A stretch of 64,000 nucleotides of DNA from Streptomyces sporangiiformans. GTDB lineage: Bacteria; Actinomycetota; Actinomycetes; Streptomycetales; Streptomycetaceae. The notes below the pieces were generated by a model. The model saw nothing but the letters and a program-made list of their open reading frames with translations, was not told the DNA's origin and searched no databases. Location: assembly GCF_005768555.2 (NCBI RefSeq), contig NZ_VCHX02000095.1, positions 29,216-93,215 of the forward strand. Reading direction: 5' to 3'. Numbering within the stretch: position 1 is the stretch's first letter; every line of letters begins with the position of its first letter. Shown here piece after piece: positions 41,616-50,476 of this stretch. The translations under genes and the position numbers were made by a program.

Positions 41616-42185
41616 ATGGCACGCGTAGGACTGACCACGGAACGCCTGGTCCGGGCGGGGGCGGAACTCGCCGACGAGGTCGGCTTCGACCAGGTGACCG
41701 TGTCGGAGCTCGCCCGGCGGTTCGATGTCAAGGTCGCGAGCCTGTACTCGCACCTCAAGAACTCCCAGGACCTCAAGACGAAGATCGCCCTGCTCGCCCT
41801 GGAGGAACTCGCCGACCGGGCCGCCGACGCCCTGGCCGGACGGGCCGGCAAGGACGCCCTGGCCGCCTTCGCGAACGTCTACCGCGACTACGCCCGCGAG
41901 CATCCCGGCCGCTACGCCGCAGCCCAGACGAGGCTCGACCCGGCGACCGCGGCCGCCAGTGCCGGGGTCAGGCACGCGCAGATGACGCGGGCGATCCTGC
42001 GTGGCTACGACCTGACGGAGCCGGACCAGACACACGCCGTCCGGCTGCTGGGCAGCGTCTTCCACGGCTACGTCAGCCTGGAGATGGGCGGCGGGTTCAG
42101 CCACAGTGCCCCGGACACACAGGAAACCTGGTCACGGATCCTGGAGGCCCTCGACGCCCTGCTGCGGCACTGGCCCGCTCCCTGA
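41616..42185 (+). CDS. TetR-family regulator (WHG domain)
   Basis: A 189-residue repressor. The HTH is VTVSELARRFDVKVASLYSH (residues about 28-48) and the ligand domain ends with the TetR_C_33/WHG-like LRGYDLTEPDQTHAVRLL and FHGYVSLEMGGGF. ATG 41616 has GGAGG five bases before it. The SGNH-hydrolase gene lies 150 bases downstream and is the likely target. Confidence 0.92.
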   Translation: MARVGLTTERLVRAGAELADEVGFDQVTVSELARRFDVKVASLYSHLKNSQDLKTKIALLALEELADRAADALAGRAGKDALAAFANVYRDYAREHPGRYAAAQTRLDPATAAASAGVRHAQMTRAILRGYDLTEPDQTHAVRLLGSVFHGYVSLEMGGGFSHSAPDTQETWSRILEALDALLRHWPAP

Positions 42186-42335
42186 CCACGGCACCCTGAC
42201 CACGCCCGCACCCGACCACGGCCGGGCCCCGCACCGGCCGGAGGCCGTCGACCGCTCGGCCTTCCCGGGCCCCCGGCATCGACGCGTCCGCCCCTCCCCC
42301 ACCACTGATCAACACCGACCAAGGGGCTGAGAACC

Positions 42336-43520
42336 TTGCACACCAAGCACAACTGGATCACCACCCCCATCACCGCCGATCTCCTGCGCGGCGCCCTCGA
42401 CCTGGAGCGCACCGCGCACGGCTTACTGCCGCACCGACTGCCCGCCCGGGCCCGCGCGCAGTGCGCCGACGGACAACTCGCCATGGCGGAGGCCCAGCCC
42501 TCCGGCGTACGACTGGTCTTCCGCACCCGCGCCACCGCCGTCGAACTGGACACGCTCCCCACCAAGCGGGTCTACGTGGGCGCCCCGCCCCGCCCGGACG
42601 GCGTGTACGACCTGCTCGTCGACGGCCGTCTGACCGGCCAGGCCAGTGTGAAGGGCGGCAACACCCTGACCATCGACCTGACGACCGGAACCACGGAGAA
42701 CCGGCCCGGCCCGGTCGGCACCCTGAGCTTCACCGACCTGTCCGAGGGCGTGAAGGACGTCGAGATCTGGCTGCCGCACAACGAGACCACCGAACTCGTC
42801 GCCCTGCGCACCGACGCCCCCGTCGAGCCCCTGCCTGACCGCGGCCGCCGGGTATGGCTGCACCACGGCAGCTCGATCAGCCACGGCTCCGACGCCACAG
42901 GCCCCACCACCACCTGGCCCGCGCTGGCCGCCTCACTCGGCGACGTCGAACTGATCAACCTCGGTCTGGCCGGCAGCGCCCTGCTCGACCCCTTCACCGC
43001 CCGCGCGATGCGGGACACACCCGCCGACCTGATCAGCCTCAAGATGGGCATCAACCTGGTCAACATCGACCTGATGCGGCTGCGCGCCTTCACCCCGGCC
43101 GTGCACGGCTTCCTCGACACCATCCGCGAGGGACACCCCACCACACCCCTGCTGGTCGTCTCGCCCATCCTGTGCCCCATCCACGAGGACACCCCCGGCC
43201 CCGGTGCCTTCGACTTCAGCGCGCTCAGCGAGGGAAAGCTGCGGTTCCAGGCCACCGGCGACCCCGCCGAGCGCGCCGCCGGAAAACTGACGCTCAACGT
43301 CATCCGGGAGGAGCTGTCCCGCATCGTGGAGCAGCGGGCGGCCGACGACCCCCACCTGCACTACCTCGACGGCCGCGCCCTCTACGGCGAGGCCGACTTC
43401 GCCGAGCTCCCGCTGCCCGACGAGCTCCACCCGGACGCCGCCACCCACCGCCGCATCGGCGAACGTTTCGCCGGGCTGGCCTTCACGGCCAACGGGGCCT
43501 TCACCGAAGACAGCGTCTGA
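42336..43520 (+). CDS. SGNH/GDSL-family esterase
   Basis: A 394-residue protein with an N-terminal beta-sandwich (residues about 40-160) and a C-terminal SGNH hydrolase. The Ser block is HHGSSISHG, the Gly block is NLGLAGSALLDP, the Asn block is KMGINLVN and the catalytic Asp/His is in LPDELHPDAATH. It resembles two-domain carbohydrate esterases. TTG 42336 follows AAGGGG. Codon 30 (42423-42425) is TTA, implying bldA-dependent translation. Probably controlled by the upstream TetR. Confidence 0.88.
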   Translation: MHTKHNWITTPITADLLRGALDLERTAHGLLPHRLPARARAQCADGQLAMAEAQPSGVRLVFRTRATAVELDTLPTKRVYVGAPPRPDGVYDLLVDGRLTGQASVKGGNTLTIDLTTGTTENRPGPVGTLSFTDLSEGVKDVEIWLPHNETTELVALRTDAPVEPLPDRGRRVWLHHGSSISHGSDATGPTTTWPALAASLGDVELINLGLAGSALLDPFTARAMRDTPADLISLKMGINLVNIDLMRLRAFTPAVHGFLDTIREGHPTTPLLVVSPILCPIHEDTPGPGAFDFSALSEGKLRFQATGDPAERAAGKLTLNVIREELSRIVEQRAADDPHLHYLDGRALYGEADFAELPLPDELHPDAATHRRIGERFAGLAFTANGAFTEDSV

Positions 43521-43799
43521 AAGAACGGCGCCGCGGTGACCAGGCCCAAGCGCTGAAGCCCTCCGGGCGGCGACGGGCGTGACGCACCGGCACACGGCCC
43601 GACCCACCCACGACCGGTGAGCGGCGAACCGGCCCGCTGGGGAGGGGAGTCGCGGGCCACAAGGGGGGCGTTCAGCCGCTCACCGGCAAGATCACCGTAG
43701 CCACGGCGGAGATCACCATGGTGTACGTGCGGTCATGAGTCCGTCGCCTTCCGGTAACACCGCCCGGCCAACTGGACGACGGGAGTGTGACGACAGGGC

Positions 43800-45974
43800 C
43801 TAGTCGAAGGGCAACGGCCGCGCATGCACCACATCGAGCCGCGACACCGCGCGAGTCATCACGACATACAGCCGACGCAGACCCCGCGCCCCGGCCCCCA
43901 TCCCCTCCCCCTGCGCTGCCTCAGCCTCAGCCTCCACGATCGCCGCCGGCTCGACGGCGACGACATGGTCGTACTCGAGCCCCTTGGCGGCACCGGCCCC
44001 CAACACCGTGACGCGGGCGCCCAGTTCGTCGGGCCCCGCCGTCTCGATCCCCGCGGCACCGAGCGCCTCCCGCACCCGGGCGACATCCGACTCGGCCGCG
44101 ATGACTCCGACGGACCCTTCGTATCCGAGGGCGTCCCGCACGGCGCAGACGGTCTCCTCGACGACATCACCGACCCGCCCTGCCCGCTCCACCGGCCCTG
44201 TCGGCCGAATCCGCACCTCCCCGTCCCTCCTCAGGGACCGAGCCGCAGGCACCCGCACATCCAGCCGCGCCAGCAGACGATTCGTCAGCTCGACCACCGC
44301 CCCCGGCACCCGGAATCCCGTCGTCAACGGCACCACCACAGCCTCCGGCTTCCCCAGATGCCCCAGCAGTTCGGCCCAGTCACGCGCGGCCCAGGGCGTG
44401 GTTCCCTGCGCGAGATCCCCCAGCACCGTCATCGATCCGAAAGCCGCCCGCCGCGCGATCGCCCGGCACTCCATCGGCGACAGGTCCTGCGCCTCGTCGA
44501 TCACCAAGTGCCCGTAGCCCTCGGGGTGTTCGATGAGCCCCGCCACCTCGTCGAGCAGAACGAGGTCGGCCGCCGACCACCGCGCCGACTTGTACGACCG
44601 AGGGGGTCGCGCCCACAGGATCGCCTTCTGCTCGTCCGTGTCCAGCACTCCGTCCGCCGCCGCGGTCAACGCGGCCGGATCGGTGAGGAGTTCCGCGACG
44701 ACCTCCTCCGGCAGAACCCGGGGCCACACAGCGTCGACGTACGCGCTCACGACCCGTGCCCCCGAGATCTTCCGCACCCACGCCTGCGTGGGCGGCCCCG
44801 CCCGCCGCTCGGCCTCGCGCTGAAGACGCCGCACGATCCGGGTCCGCACACGCTCGCGCCCGACGGCGTACGGCGGTTCCTCGCTCCGTACGCCCGCCAC
44901 GATCCGCGCCAGTTCGTCACCGGGCACGCGCCACCGGTACGAACCGTCCGGCACCGCAAGGCCGTTGTCGCCCGCACCCTCAGCCGCGACGCGCACGCGG
45001 GCGTACAGCGCCCGGCGCAGCACCTCCGCCATCCGGGCGTCGTGTTTGACGACGCCGGCCCGTTCGCCGTCCGCCGCCTTCACCGGATGGCGCCCGATCT
45101 CGCCGGCGACGGTCGACTGCCGTACGCCCGTCTCACCGAGGGCGGGCAGCACCGCGGAGATGTACGAGAGGAACGTCGGGTTGGGTCCCAGGATCAGCAG
45201 ACCGCCACGCCGGATGCGCTGCGGGTACGTGTAGAGGAGATACGCGGCCCGGTGCAGCCCGACGGCCGTCTTGCCGGTGCCCGGGGCGCCCTGCACACAC
45301 ACGGAGGTGGCCAGGTCCCCGCGTACGAGATCGTCCTGCTCGGGCTGGATGGTCGCGGCGATGTCGCGCATGGGGCCGACTCGGGGGCGCTCGATCTCGT
45401 CGACAAGGATCCGGCTCGCCCCTCGCATCGCCCCCAGCGCCCCCGCCTCCGCCTCCGCCTGGATCCCCGCTCCCGCCTCCCCGTGCGCACGCCCTTCCTC
45501 GAGGTGCTCGTCCTCCAGCCCGGTGAGGTCGACGGAGTCGCCCAGGCTCCCCGGCGCCCACCCGAACCGTCGGCGGACGCGAACACCCCGCGGGTCGCGG
45601 GCGCTCGCCTGGTAGAAGGCGCGCGAGACGGGGGCGCGCCAGTCGACGACCAGGGGCGGGGCGGCGGGATGTTCGGTGATCCTCAGCCGGCCGACGTGGT
45701 AGCGCTGCCCGGCATGCTCGTGTTCCCCCGAGTCGAAGTCCAACCGCCCGAAGAACAGCGGCCCTTCGGGCAGCTCACGCAAGGCCTTCGCCTTGCTGCG
45801 GAGTTGGTAGCCGAGCACTTCGGCGTCGGCACCGGAGGCGGAGACGTCCTCGCCGGTGACGACGTGCTCCTGGGCGCCGTCGACCATCGCGGAGAGGGCG
45901 GCCCGGCAGGTGTCGTGGTAGGCGCGTTCCTGGGCGAGGGCGTGATGCAGGGAGGGCTTCTCGGGAGACGTCAT
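43800..45974 (-). CDS. HelD/HelR-type RNA polymerase-associated helicase
   Basis: A 724-residue UvrD-like ATPase. Features are an N-terminal coiled coil (residues 1-70), an ATPase domain split by an insertion, Walker A VQGAPGTGKTAVGLH, Walker B HLVIDEAQDLSP, motif III VLGDLAQGTTPWAA and motif VI RRLYVVMTRA. HelD proteins pull RNA polymerase off DNA and HelR paralogues protect against rifamycin. The upstream region has no 19-bp rifamycin-associated element, so I do not assign HelR. It is divergent from nothing; the TetR gene lies upstream on the same strand. Confidence 0.88.
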   Translation of the reverse strand: MTSPEKPSLHHALAQERAYHDTCRAALSAMVDGAQEHVVTGEDVSASGADAEVLGYQLRSKAKALRELPEGPLFFGRLDFDSGEHEHAGQRYHVGRLRITEHPAAPPLVVDWRAPVSRAFYQASARDPRGVRVRRRFGWAPGSLGDSVDLTGLEDEHLEEGRAHGEAGAGIQAEAEAGALGAMRGASRILVDEIERPRVGPMRDIAATIQPEQDDLVRGDLATSVCVQGAPGTGKTAVGLHRAAYLLYTYPQRIRRGGLLILGPNPTFLSYISAVLPALGETGVRQSTVAGEIGRHPVKAADGERAGVVKHDARMAEVLRRALYARVRVAAEGAGDNGLAVPDGSYRWRVPGDELARIVAGVRSEEPPYAVGRERVRTRIVRRLQREAERRAGPPTQAWVRKISGARVVSAYVDAVWPRVLPEEVVAELLTDPAALTAAADGVLDTDEQKAILWARPPRSYKSARWSAADLVLLDEVAGLIEHPEGYGHLVIDEAQDLSPMECRAIARRAAFGSMTVLGDLAQGTTPWAARDWAELLGHLGKPEAVVVPLTTGFRVPGAVVELTNRLLARLDVRVPAARSLRRDGEVRIRPTGPVERAGRVGDVVEETVCAVRDALGYEGSVGVIAAESDVARVREALGAAGIETAGPDELGARVTVLGAGAAKGLEYDHVVAVEPAAIVEAEAEAAQGEGMGAGARGLRRLYVVMTRAVSRLDVVHARPLPFD

Positions 45975-45983
45975 TCCAGCAAG

Positions 45984-46003
45984 GGTAACGACATTACGTT
46001 ACC
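45984..46003. promoter_or_regulatory. Palindromic operator at the helicase start
   Basis: GGTAACGACATTACGTTACC: seven-base perfect arms with a 6-nt centre, ten bases upstream of the helicase start; TTACCGAG recurs at 46016. It is a likely binding site for the adjacent TetR. Confidence 0.7.
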
Positions 46004-46077
46004 GAGTTAAATTTTTTACCGAGACTCAGCATGGGCTCGCCTTGAGACTCACCCCGCCGGGCCGGTCGTATCCCCGC

Positions 46078-46722
46078 TCATGCGAACCGCTTCAGTCCTG
46101 CCCCCACCTGCTCAAAGGCCAGCCCGGCGGCGGCGACGGCATCGGCCCGGACCTCCTCCACGCCCTCCCCCGCCGCGATCCGCCGCCAGTTCTCCAGGGC
46201 CAGGACGCGCTGAACGGCGACGATCTGCGCGGCGGCCAGCCGGGCCGCCAAGTCGCCGCCCAGCGCGTACGCGAGTGCCTCCTCGGACCGCTCCACGTAC
46301 CCGTAGAGGCGGGCCACGAGCGAGGGCGTCCCGTAGAGAAGCCGGTGGAAGGCGAGCACGGGCTCCTGGTCATTGAGCCCGGTGACGGGATCACACCGCT
46401 CCAGCCCGTCCAGGAAGTGCAGCCGTAGCGCGTCGAGCGGCGACTGTCCTTCGGCCCGCTCGGCCACGACCCGCGCGGCTTCCGTCTCGTGATCGGCGAA
46501 CCGGTGGAGGACCAGGTCCTCCTTGGCCGGAAAGTACCGGAAAAGGGTCGGCTTCGAGATCTCGGCAGCGGCCGCGACCTCGGCGACCGACACCGCGTCG
46601 AACCCCTTCTCGAGGAAAAGCCCGATCGCGACATCGGAGACCGTCTGGTACATCCGCTGCTTCTTCCGCTCACGCAGCCCGACCTCACGCGGCCCGACCT
46701 CACGCGACCCGATCTCACCCAT
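46078..46722 (-). CDS. TetR-family regulator
   Basis: A 214-residue regulator with HTH VSVAEVAAAAEISKPTLFRY followed by FPAKEDLVLHRFAD, and a helical ligand domain. The first residues repeat REVG (GSREVGPREVGLRER) because of a 15-nt tandem repeat in the DNA; ATG 46722 is used, with later starts possible. The helicase gene begins 103 bases downstream, with a palindrome in between. Confidence 0.9.
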   Translation of the reverse strand: MGEIGSREVGPREVGLRERKKQRMYQTVSDVAIGLFLEKGFDAVSVAEVAAAAEISKPTLFRYFPAKEDLVLHRFADHETEAARVVAERAEGQSPLDALRLHFLDGLERCDPVTGLNDQEPVLAFHRLLYGTPSLVARLYGYVERSEEALAYALGGDLAARLAAAQIVAVQRVLALENWRRIAAGEGVEEVRADAVAAAGLAFEQVGAGLKRFA

Positions 46723-46769
46723 ACCCCCGAGCCTACGGACAGCCGCAGGTCCTCCTACGCGAGGGCGGC

Positions 46770-48962
46770 CTACGCGAGGGCGCGGGCAAGATAGGGATTC
46801 GCCGTCGGGCGGGCCGGCAGGCCGAGCGAGCCGGTGGCCGATGCCAGCGTCATCGCGTACGAGTCGACAGCCCGGCGCACATTGGGGGCGTCCAGGCTCG
46901 CACCGGTCACCAGGCGGTCGAGATCCACATACGCGGACCGGACGATCTCGATCCATCGGTAGACGCGCCAGTCCTGCCGCCAGTTCTGGGTGAACTCCGG
47001 GGGCAGCCGGTCCTCCCAGCGCCGGAACATGCGGTCGCGGATCTCCGGCCGGGTCGGGGTGAGGTGCATGTGCCGGACCAGGTCGTAGAGCGGATCACCG
47101 ACCAGCGACATCTCCCAGTCGATGATGGTCAGCGCCAGGTGGTCGTCGCGGCGCACCAGGTTCCACGGGTTCAGATCGCCGTGCAGCAGGGACCGTTTCC
47201 GGTGGCTCACCTTGTGCCGGGACAGGATCTGCCTCAGCCGGAAGGCGTCCGGCAGTCCGAGGAGCCGGGCCAACTGCTGGGACTCCTTGGGCAGGTCCCG
47301 TACGAGTGCCACGAGTTGTTCGCTCAGCCAGGGGTGGAAGCTTCCCTCACCCTCCTCGGCAACCGGGTCGAGTTGGGTGTAGTCCACGTCCGTCAGGGCG
47401 CAGAGCTGATCGACGAGCCGGTCCGCCTCGTGCGGCAGCAAGCCGTACACCGGGTGGTTGGGCGGCTGCTCGATGTCGGACGGTCCCTCATACGTGTGGA
47501 TGGCGAAGCGCTCTTTGCCGTAGCTCTCCCCCAGGGCGAGGACCCTCGGTGCGGCCACCGCGACCTTCGACTCCTCGATGGCCCGCAACACGGCGTGCTC
47601 GCTGAGGAAACTGCGCTCGCGCCGGCAGGCCTTCGCCAGCTTGCGCCGCACCACGACGGGGAAGTCGACGCCGGGCACCCGGACCACCGAGTTCAGGTGG
47701 GCCGTGCCCTTGAACACCCGTCCGGCCGGCGCCGCGCCCTCCGCGAGCAGGGCGCCCCTCACCACGGACGGGGGAAAGTCGGGGTTCTCGGGAACTCGCT
47801 TGTCCGGTTCCCAGCCGATGGACGTGAAGGAGGACATGAGGCCCTTCTTCGCCTCGCCTCGGGACACCCGCCACCGGAACAGGACCCGCTCGATCTCTGC
47901 CTCGCTCGGCAGGCCGCGCAGCCTCAACGGAGCCTCCGCCACCTCCAGAGCCTTGCGTACCGCCACCGTCGCCTCGTCCAGGCTCTTCTGGTCGAACGCG
48001 TCCCCCAGTGACTGCGCGGCCCGCATCACGTCCGGGTAGACGGACTGCGCCCACTCGAAGTCGATGTAATGGCGCAGGTCCTTGGCCAGACCGTTGACGG
48101 CCGCCGGCCGGACCTGCTCCATGGCCTGCGCCCAGGCGTCAATCACCTCGCCCCGCTGGTGGGACGGGTACTGCATGCGCACCAGGTGCGTCGCGAGGTC
48201 GTGCAGGGGGTCGCCGTAGGTCGCCAGTTCCCAGTCCACGCAGATGAGGGGCGGGTCACCGTCGTACGACATGATCAGGTTGTCGCGGTGCAGGTCCGCG
48301 TGGAGCAGGCTGTAGGGCCGCCGTGCCATCGCGGGCACCCGCTCGGCCAACCGGATCAGCGCGTCCTCAGGGATACCGAGCGCCGCGAACAGCCCACCGA
48401 AAGCAGGCCAGTTCGGCTGCCGGATCTGGCGGTCGGCGAAGCGCGCCAGCGTCTGCAGAAAGCCCTGACTGTCCTTCTCGTTGCGGGGCCAGACGGCCGG
48501 CAGCGGTGGCAGTGCCTCCCTGCGCACCTGGGCCATCTGGGCGAGCAGACCGGCCAGAGCCTTCATCAGGAGGGTGTCGACCGGCTTTCCGTTCCCGCAG
48601 ACGCTGGAGAGCGGTACGCCTTCCACATAGCTGTGGATCGCGAACCCGTCCCCCTCGACCAGGCACTCCGGGACGTGGGGCAGGATGCCCTTGACGGCGC
48701 GGAGGATCTCCGCCTCGTTCTCCCAGGTCCTGATCACCACGGGCAACGCCTCGGCGCGCCGGATCCGCACGGTCACGGACCTGCCGGCCTCACGGCCCAT
48801 CAGGCGCGCCGCGTTCTCCGTCAACGGCAGCACGTAGTTCTGGTTGTGGTGCCCGCTGCTCGCCTGGCCCAGCTCCGCGGCGAGGTCCACGAACGCCGCA
48901 CAGGCGGCGTCGGACGTGGCGCGATCCCCGAGGAAGGGTCGGGGACGAGATCGTGCGCCCAC
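46770..48962 (-). CDS. Tandem aminoglycoside-phosphotransferase-like double kinase
   Basis: A 730-residue protein made of two APH/choline-kinase-type domains. The first has the catalytic loop LLHADLHRDNLIM near residue 224 and ICVDWELATYGDPLHDLATH. The second has LLHGDLNPWNLVR near residue 592 and IIDWEMSLVGDPLYDLVRH. Both keep HxDxxxxN and the metal-binding Asp, so both may be active. GTG 48962 is a tentative start. It lies 237 bases downstream of GntR unit 1 on the same strand. The substrate is unknown; an antibiotic or a metabolite kinase are both possible. Confidence 0.85.
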   Translation of the reverse strand: MGARSRPRPFLGDRATSDAACAAFVDLAAELGQASSGHHNQNYVLPLTENAARLMGREAGRSVTVRIRRAEALPVVIRTWENEAEILRAVKGILPHVPECLVEGDGFAIHSYVEGVPLSSVCGNGKPVDTLLMKALAGLLAQMAQVRREALPPLPAVWPRNEKDSQGFLQTLARFADRQIRQPNWPAFGGLFAALGIPEDALIRLAERVPAMARRPYSLLHADLHRDNLIMSYDGDPPLICVDWELATYGDPLHDLATHLVRMQYPSHQRGEVIDAWAQAMEQVRPAAVNGLAKDLRHYIDFEWAQSVYPDVMRAAQSLGDAFDQKSLDEATVAVRKALEVAEAPLRLRGLPSEAEIERVLFRWRVSRGEAKKGLMSSFTSIGWEPDKRVPENPDFPPSVVRGALLAEGAAPAGRVFKGTAHLNSVVRVPGVDFPVVVRRKLAKACRRERSFLSEHAVLRAIEESKVAVAAPRVLALGESYGKERFAIHTYEGPSDIEQPPNHPVYGLLPHEADRLVDQLCALTDVDYTQLDPVAEEGEGSFHPWLSEQLVALVRDLPKESQQLARLLGLPDAFRLRQILSRHKVSHRKRSLLHGDLNPWNLVRRDDHLALTIIDWEMSLVGDPLYDLVRHMHLTPTRPEIRDRMFRRWEDRLPPEFTQNWRQDWRVYRWIEIVRSAYVDLDRLVTGASLDAPNVRRAVDSYAMTLASATGSLGLPARPTANPYLARALA

Positions 48963-49199
48963 TGGCCGCTCCGGGTACTCGCATGAGAGATGGTTGGCAG
49001 GTAAAACGCTAAGCGCCGGCGATGGTCGGCACGACTAGAGTCAGCCTCGAGTGGGTTGAACGGGTGGTTTGCCACTCTTCGGTGTCAGGTCTTTCGATGT
49101 TGGCTTGTTCGCCATCTCATACGCATGAACCTGAGCGGTTGCTCATGGGGTGCGGGAATGCTACAGCACACTTCTGGGGCAGTCTCGCGAACGCCTCGA

Positions 49200-50111
49200 C
49201 TACTGGGAGAGCAGATTCCAGACGGAGTCGAACCAGTTCTGCATGCTGGATACGAACACCGATCCCACGGAGGTGTCGTCGTCGTCCTTCTCGAAGTGGG
49301 TCAGCTCCGCATCCAGCCCCAGTACGTCCAGCGCCTCGATCTCCTCGTCCCCGGCCAGGTGAATGGTCCGCTGCAGCACCTTGTACGGTCCGAAGACCGC
49401 CTCGTTCCCGTTGAGCAGGTACAGCTTGTTCGTGGGCGCCAGCGGAACGTGCCGGATCTCGAGGTCGACGGACGGCACGGTCTGCGCCTGCTTCAGGTTG
49501 AACACCGCGTCTTGCAGCGATGACGTGTGCCTGCGCGTGATGTCGTCCATGCGCTCCCGCAGCCGCTGGTCGGGAGCGCCTTGGGCCCGCAGGTAGGGCA
49601 GTTCCACCGACGAGGACGGCAACAGCATGCGCATGGCGATGCGTTGGGGCTGGATGCGCCCGGCCCTGATCAGTTCCGACTGGACCCGTATATGGGCGTC
49701 CAGCGATTCCGAGGACAGCGTGAACACGTCGAGAGTGACCTCGGGCTGCCGGAACGCCGCGCCTACGAAGTCGCCCAGGTACACCTTTCCCTGGGCGGCG
49801 GTGCTCGCGCCGCTGGAATGGATCCGCTGGCTCTTCAGCACCCGCGATCCGCGGCCCTGACGGGACTCGATCCAGTTCTCATCGGCGAGCATCCGCAGAA
49901 CCCGCTGCACGGTGTCACGCGAAACGCCCAGCTCTTCGGCCAGTTCCCGCTGTGGAGGCAGGAACGACCCCACGGGGTAGACACCGCCGGACATCCGGGA
50001 GAGCAGCGTCTCCGCGACACGCTGGAACTCCCTGCCACCGTCGATGCCCTGCCCGCTGCCCACAAGCCGACCGTACCGCCATCGCCCTTGAAGCACACCA
50101 CTTTCAGACAA
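49200..50111 (-). CDS. GntR-type regulator with unusual C-terminal domain (unit 1)
   Basis: A 303-residue regulator (unit 1 of three paralogues). The winged helix has LPPQRELAEELGVSRDTVQR near residue 55, then RQGRGSRVLKS. The C-terminal part shares with units 2 and 3 the blocks RIQPQRI/MRMLLPSS, PLAPTNKLYLLNGNEAVFG and the end VSSMQNWFDSVWNLL. It is not a FadR, HutC or aminotransferase-type GntR effector domain. TTG 50111 is used; a GTG five codons later is possible. Divergent from a 60-residue hydrophobic protein and followed by the double-kinase gene. Confidence 0.82.
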   Translation of the reverse strand: MSESGVLQGRWRYGRLVGSGQGIDGGREFQRVAETLLSRMSGGVYPVGSFLPPQRELAEELGVSRDTVQRVLRMLADENWIESRQGRGSRVLKSQRIHSSGASTAAQGKVYLGDFVGAAFRQPEVTLDVFTLSSESLDAHIRVQSELIRAGRIQPQRIAMRMLLPSSSVELPYLRAQGAPDQRLRERMDDITRRHTSSLQDAVFNLKQAQTVPSVDLEIRHVPLAPTNKLYLLNGNEAVFGPYKVLQRTIHLAGDEEIEALDVLGLDAELTHFEKDDDDTSVGSVFVSSMQNWFDSVWNLLSQ

Positions 50112-50179
50112 GTAGGCAGTCCAACAAGACCCACAGTTAGGTGATCTACCGACAAGGGGACAACCAAGTTAAGTCAATC

Positions 50180-50220
50180 AGTCCAATTGGACTGCCAGTT
50201 GATCGCTTCACTGGAACTGG
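50180..50220. promoter_or_regulatory. Palindromes in the unit 1 divergent gap
   Basis: A perfect 14-bp palindrome AGTCCAATTGGACT (50180-50193) is followed by CCAGTT (50195-50200) / AACTGG (50215-50220). It sits just upstream of the small membrane protein, consistent with control by the divergent GntR regulator. Confidence 0.7.
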
Positions 50221-50236
50221 AGAGGGGTGGGGAAGC

Positions 50237-50419
50237 ATGGCCTCCTTTCAACTGCTGTCGTTCGTCCTGGGTCTCGGCCTGGAGCAGTTGGTCCAATGGC
50301 GGTACGGCGCGATGGGACTCGTCTGCCTGCTTCTGATCGGCATCGGCGTGCGCGCCCGAAACTCGGCATGGCTGACCACAGCCGCCGTACTGTTCGTTCT
50401 CCTGATGACTCAGGCCTGA
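50237..50419 (+). CDS. Small hydrophobic membrane protein (unit 1)
   Basis: A 60-residue, almost wholly hydrophobic protein. Its core GLGLEQLVQWRYGAMG, the block LLIGIGVRARN and a hydrophobic end (AAVLFVLLM) are shared with the small proteins of units 2 and 3. Two to three short membrane helices are likely, with a basic loop after the second. ATG 50237 follows AGGGGTGGGG. The function is unknown. Confidence 0.78.
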   Translation: MASFQLLSFVLGLGLEQLVQWRYGAMGLVCLLLIGIGVRARNSAWLTTAAVLFVLLMTQA

Positions 50420-50476
50420 ACTCAGGCCTGACTCGGGCATGGCTCACGCCTGACTCACGCCTGACTCACGTCTGAG

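Noticed and set aside
45975..46077. Rifamycin-associated element upstream of the helicase
   Set aside because: No GGGGCTTGCGGCAAG-type 19-bp palindrome is present; only the GGTAACG/CGTTACC palindrome is found.
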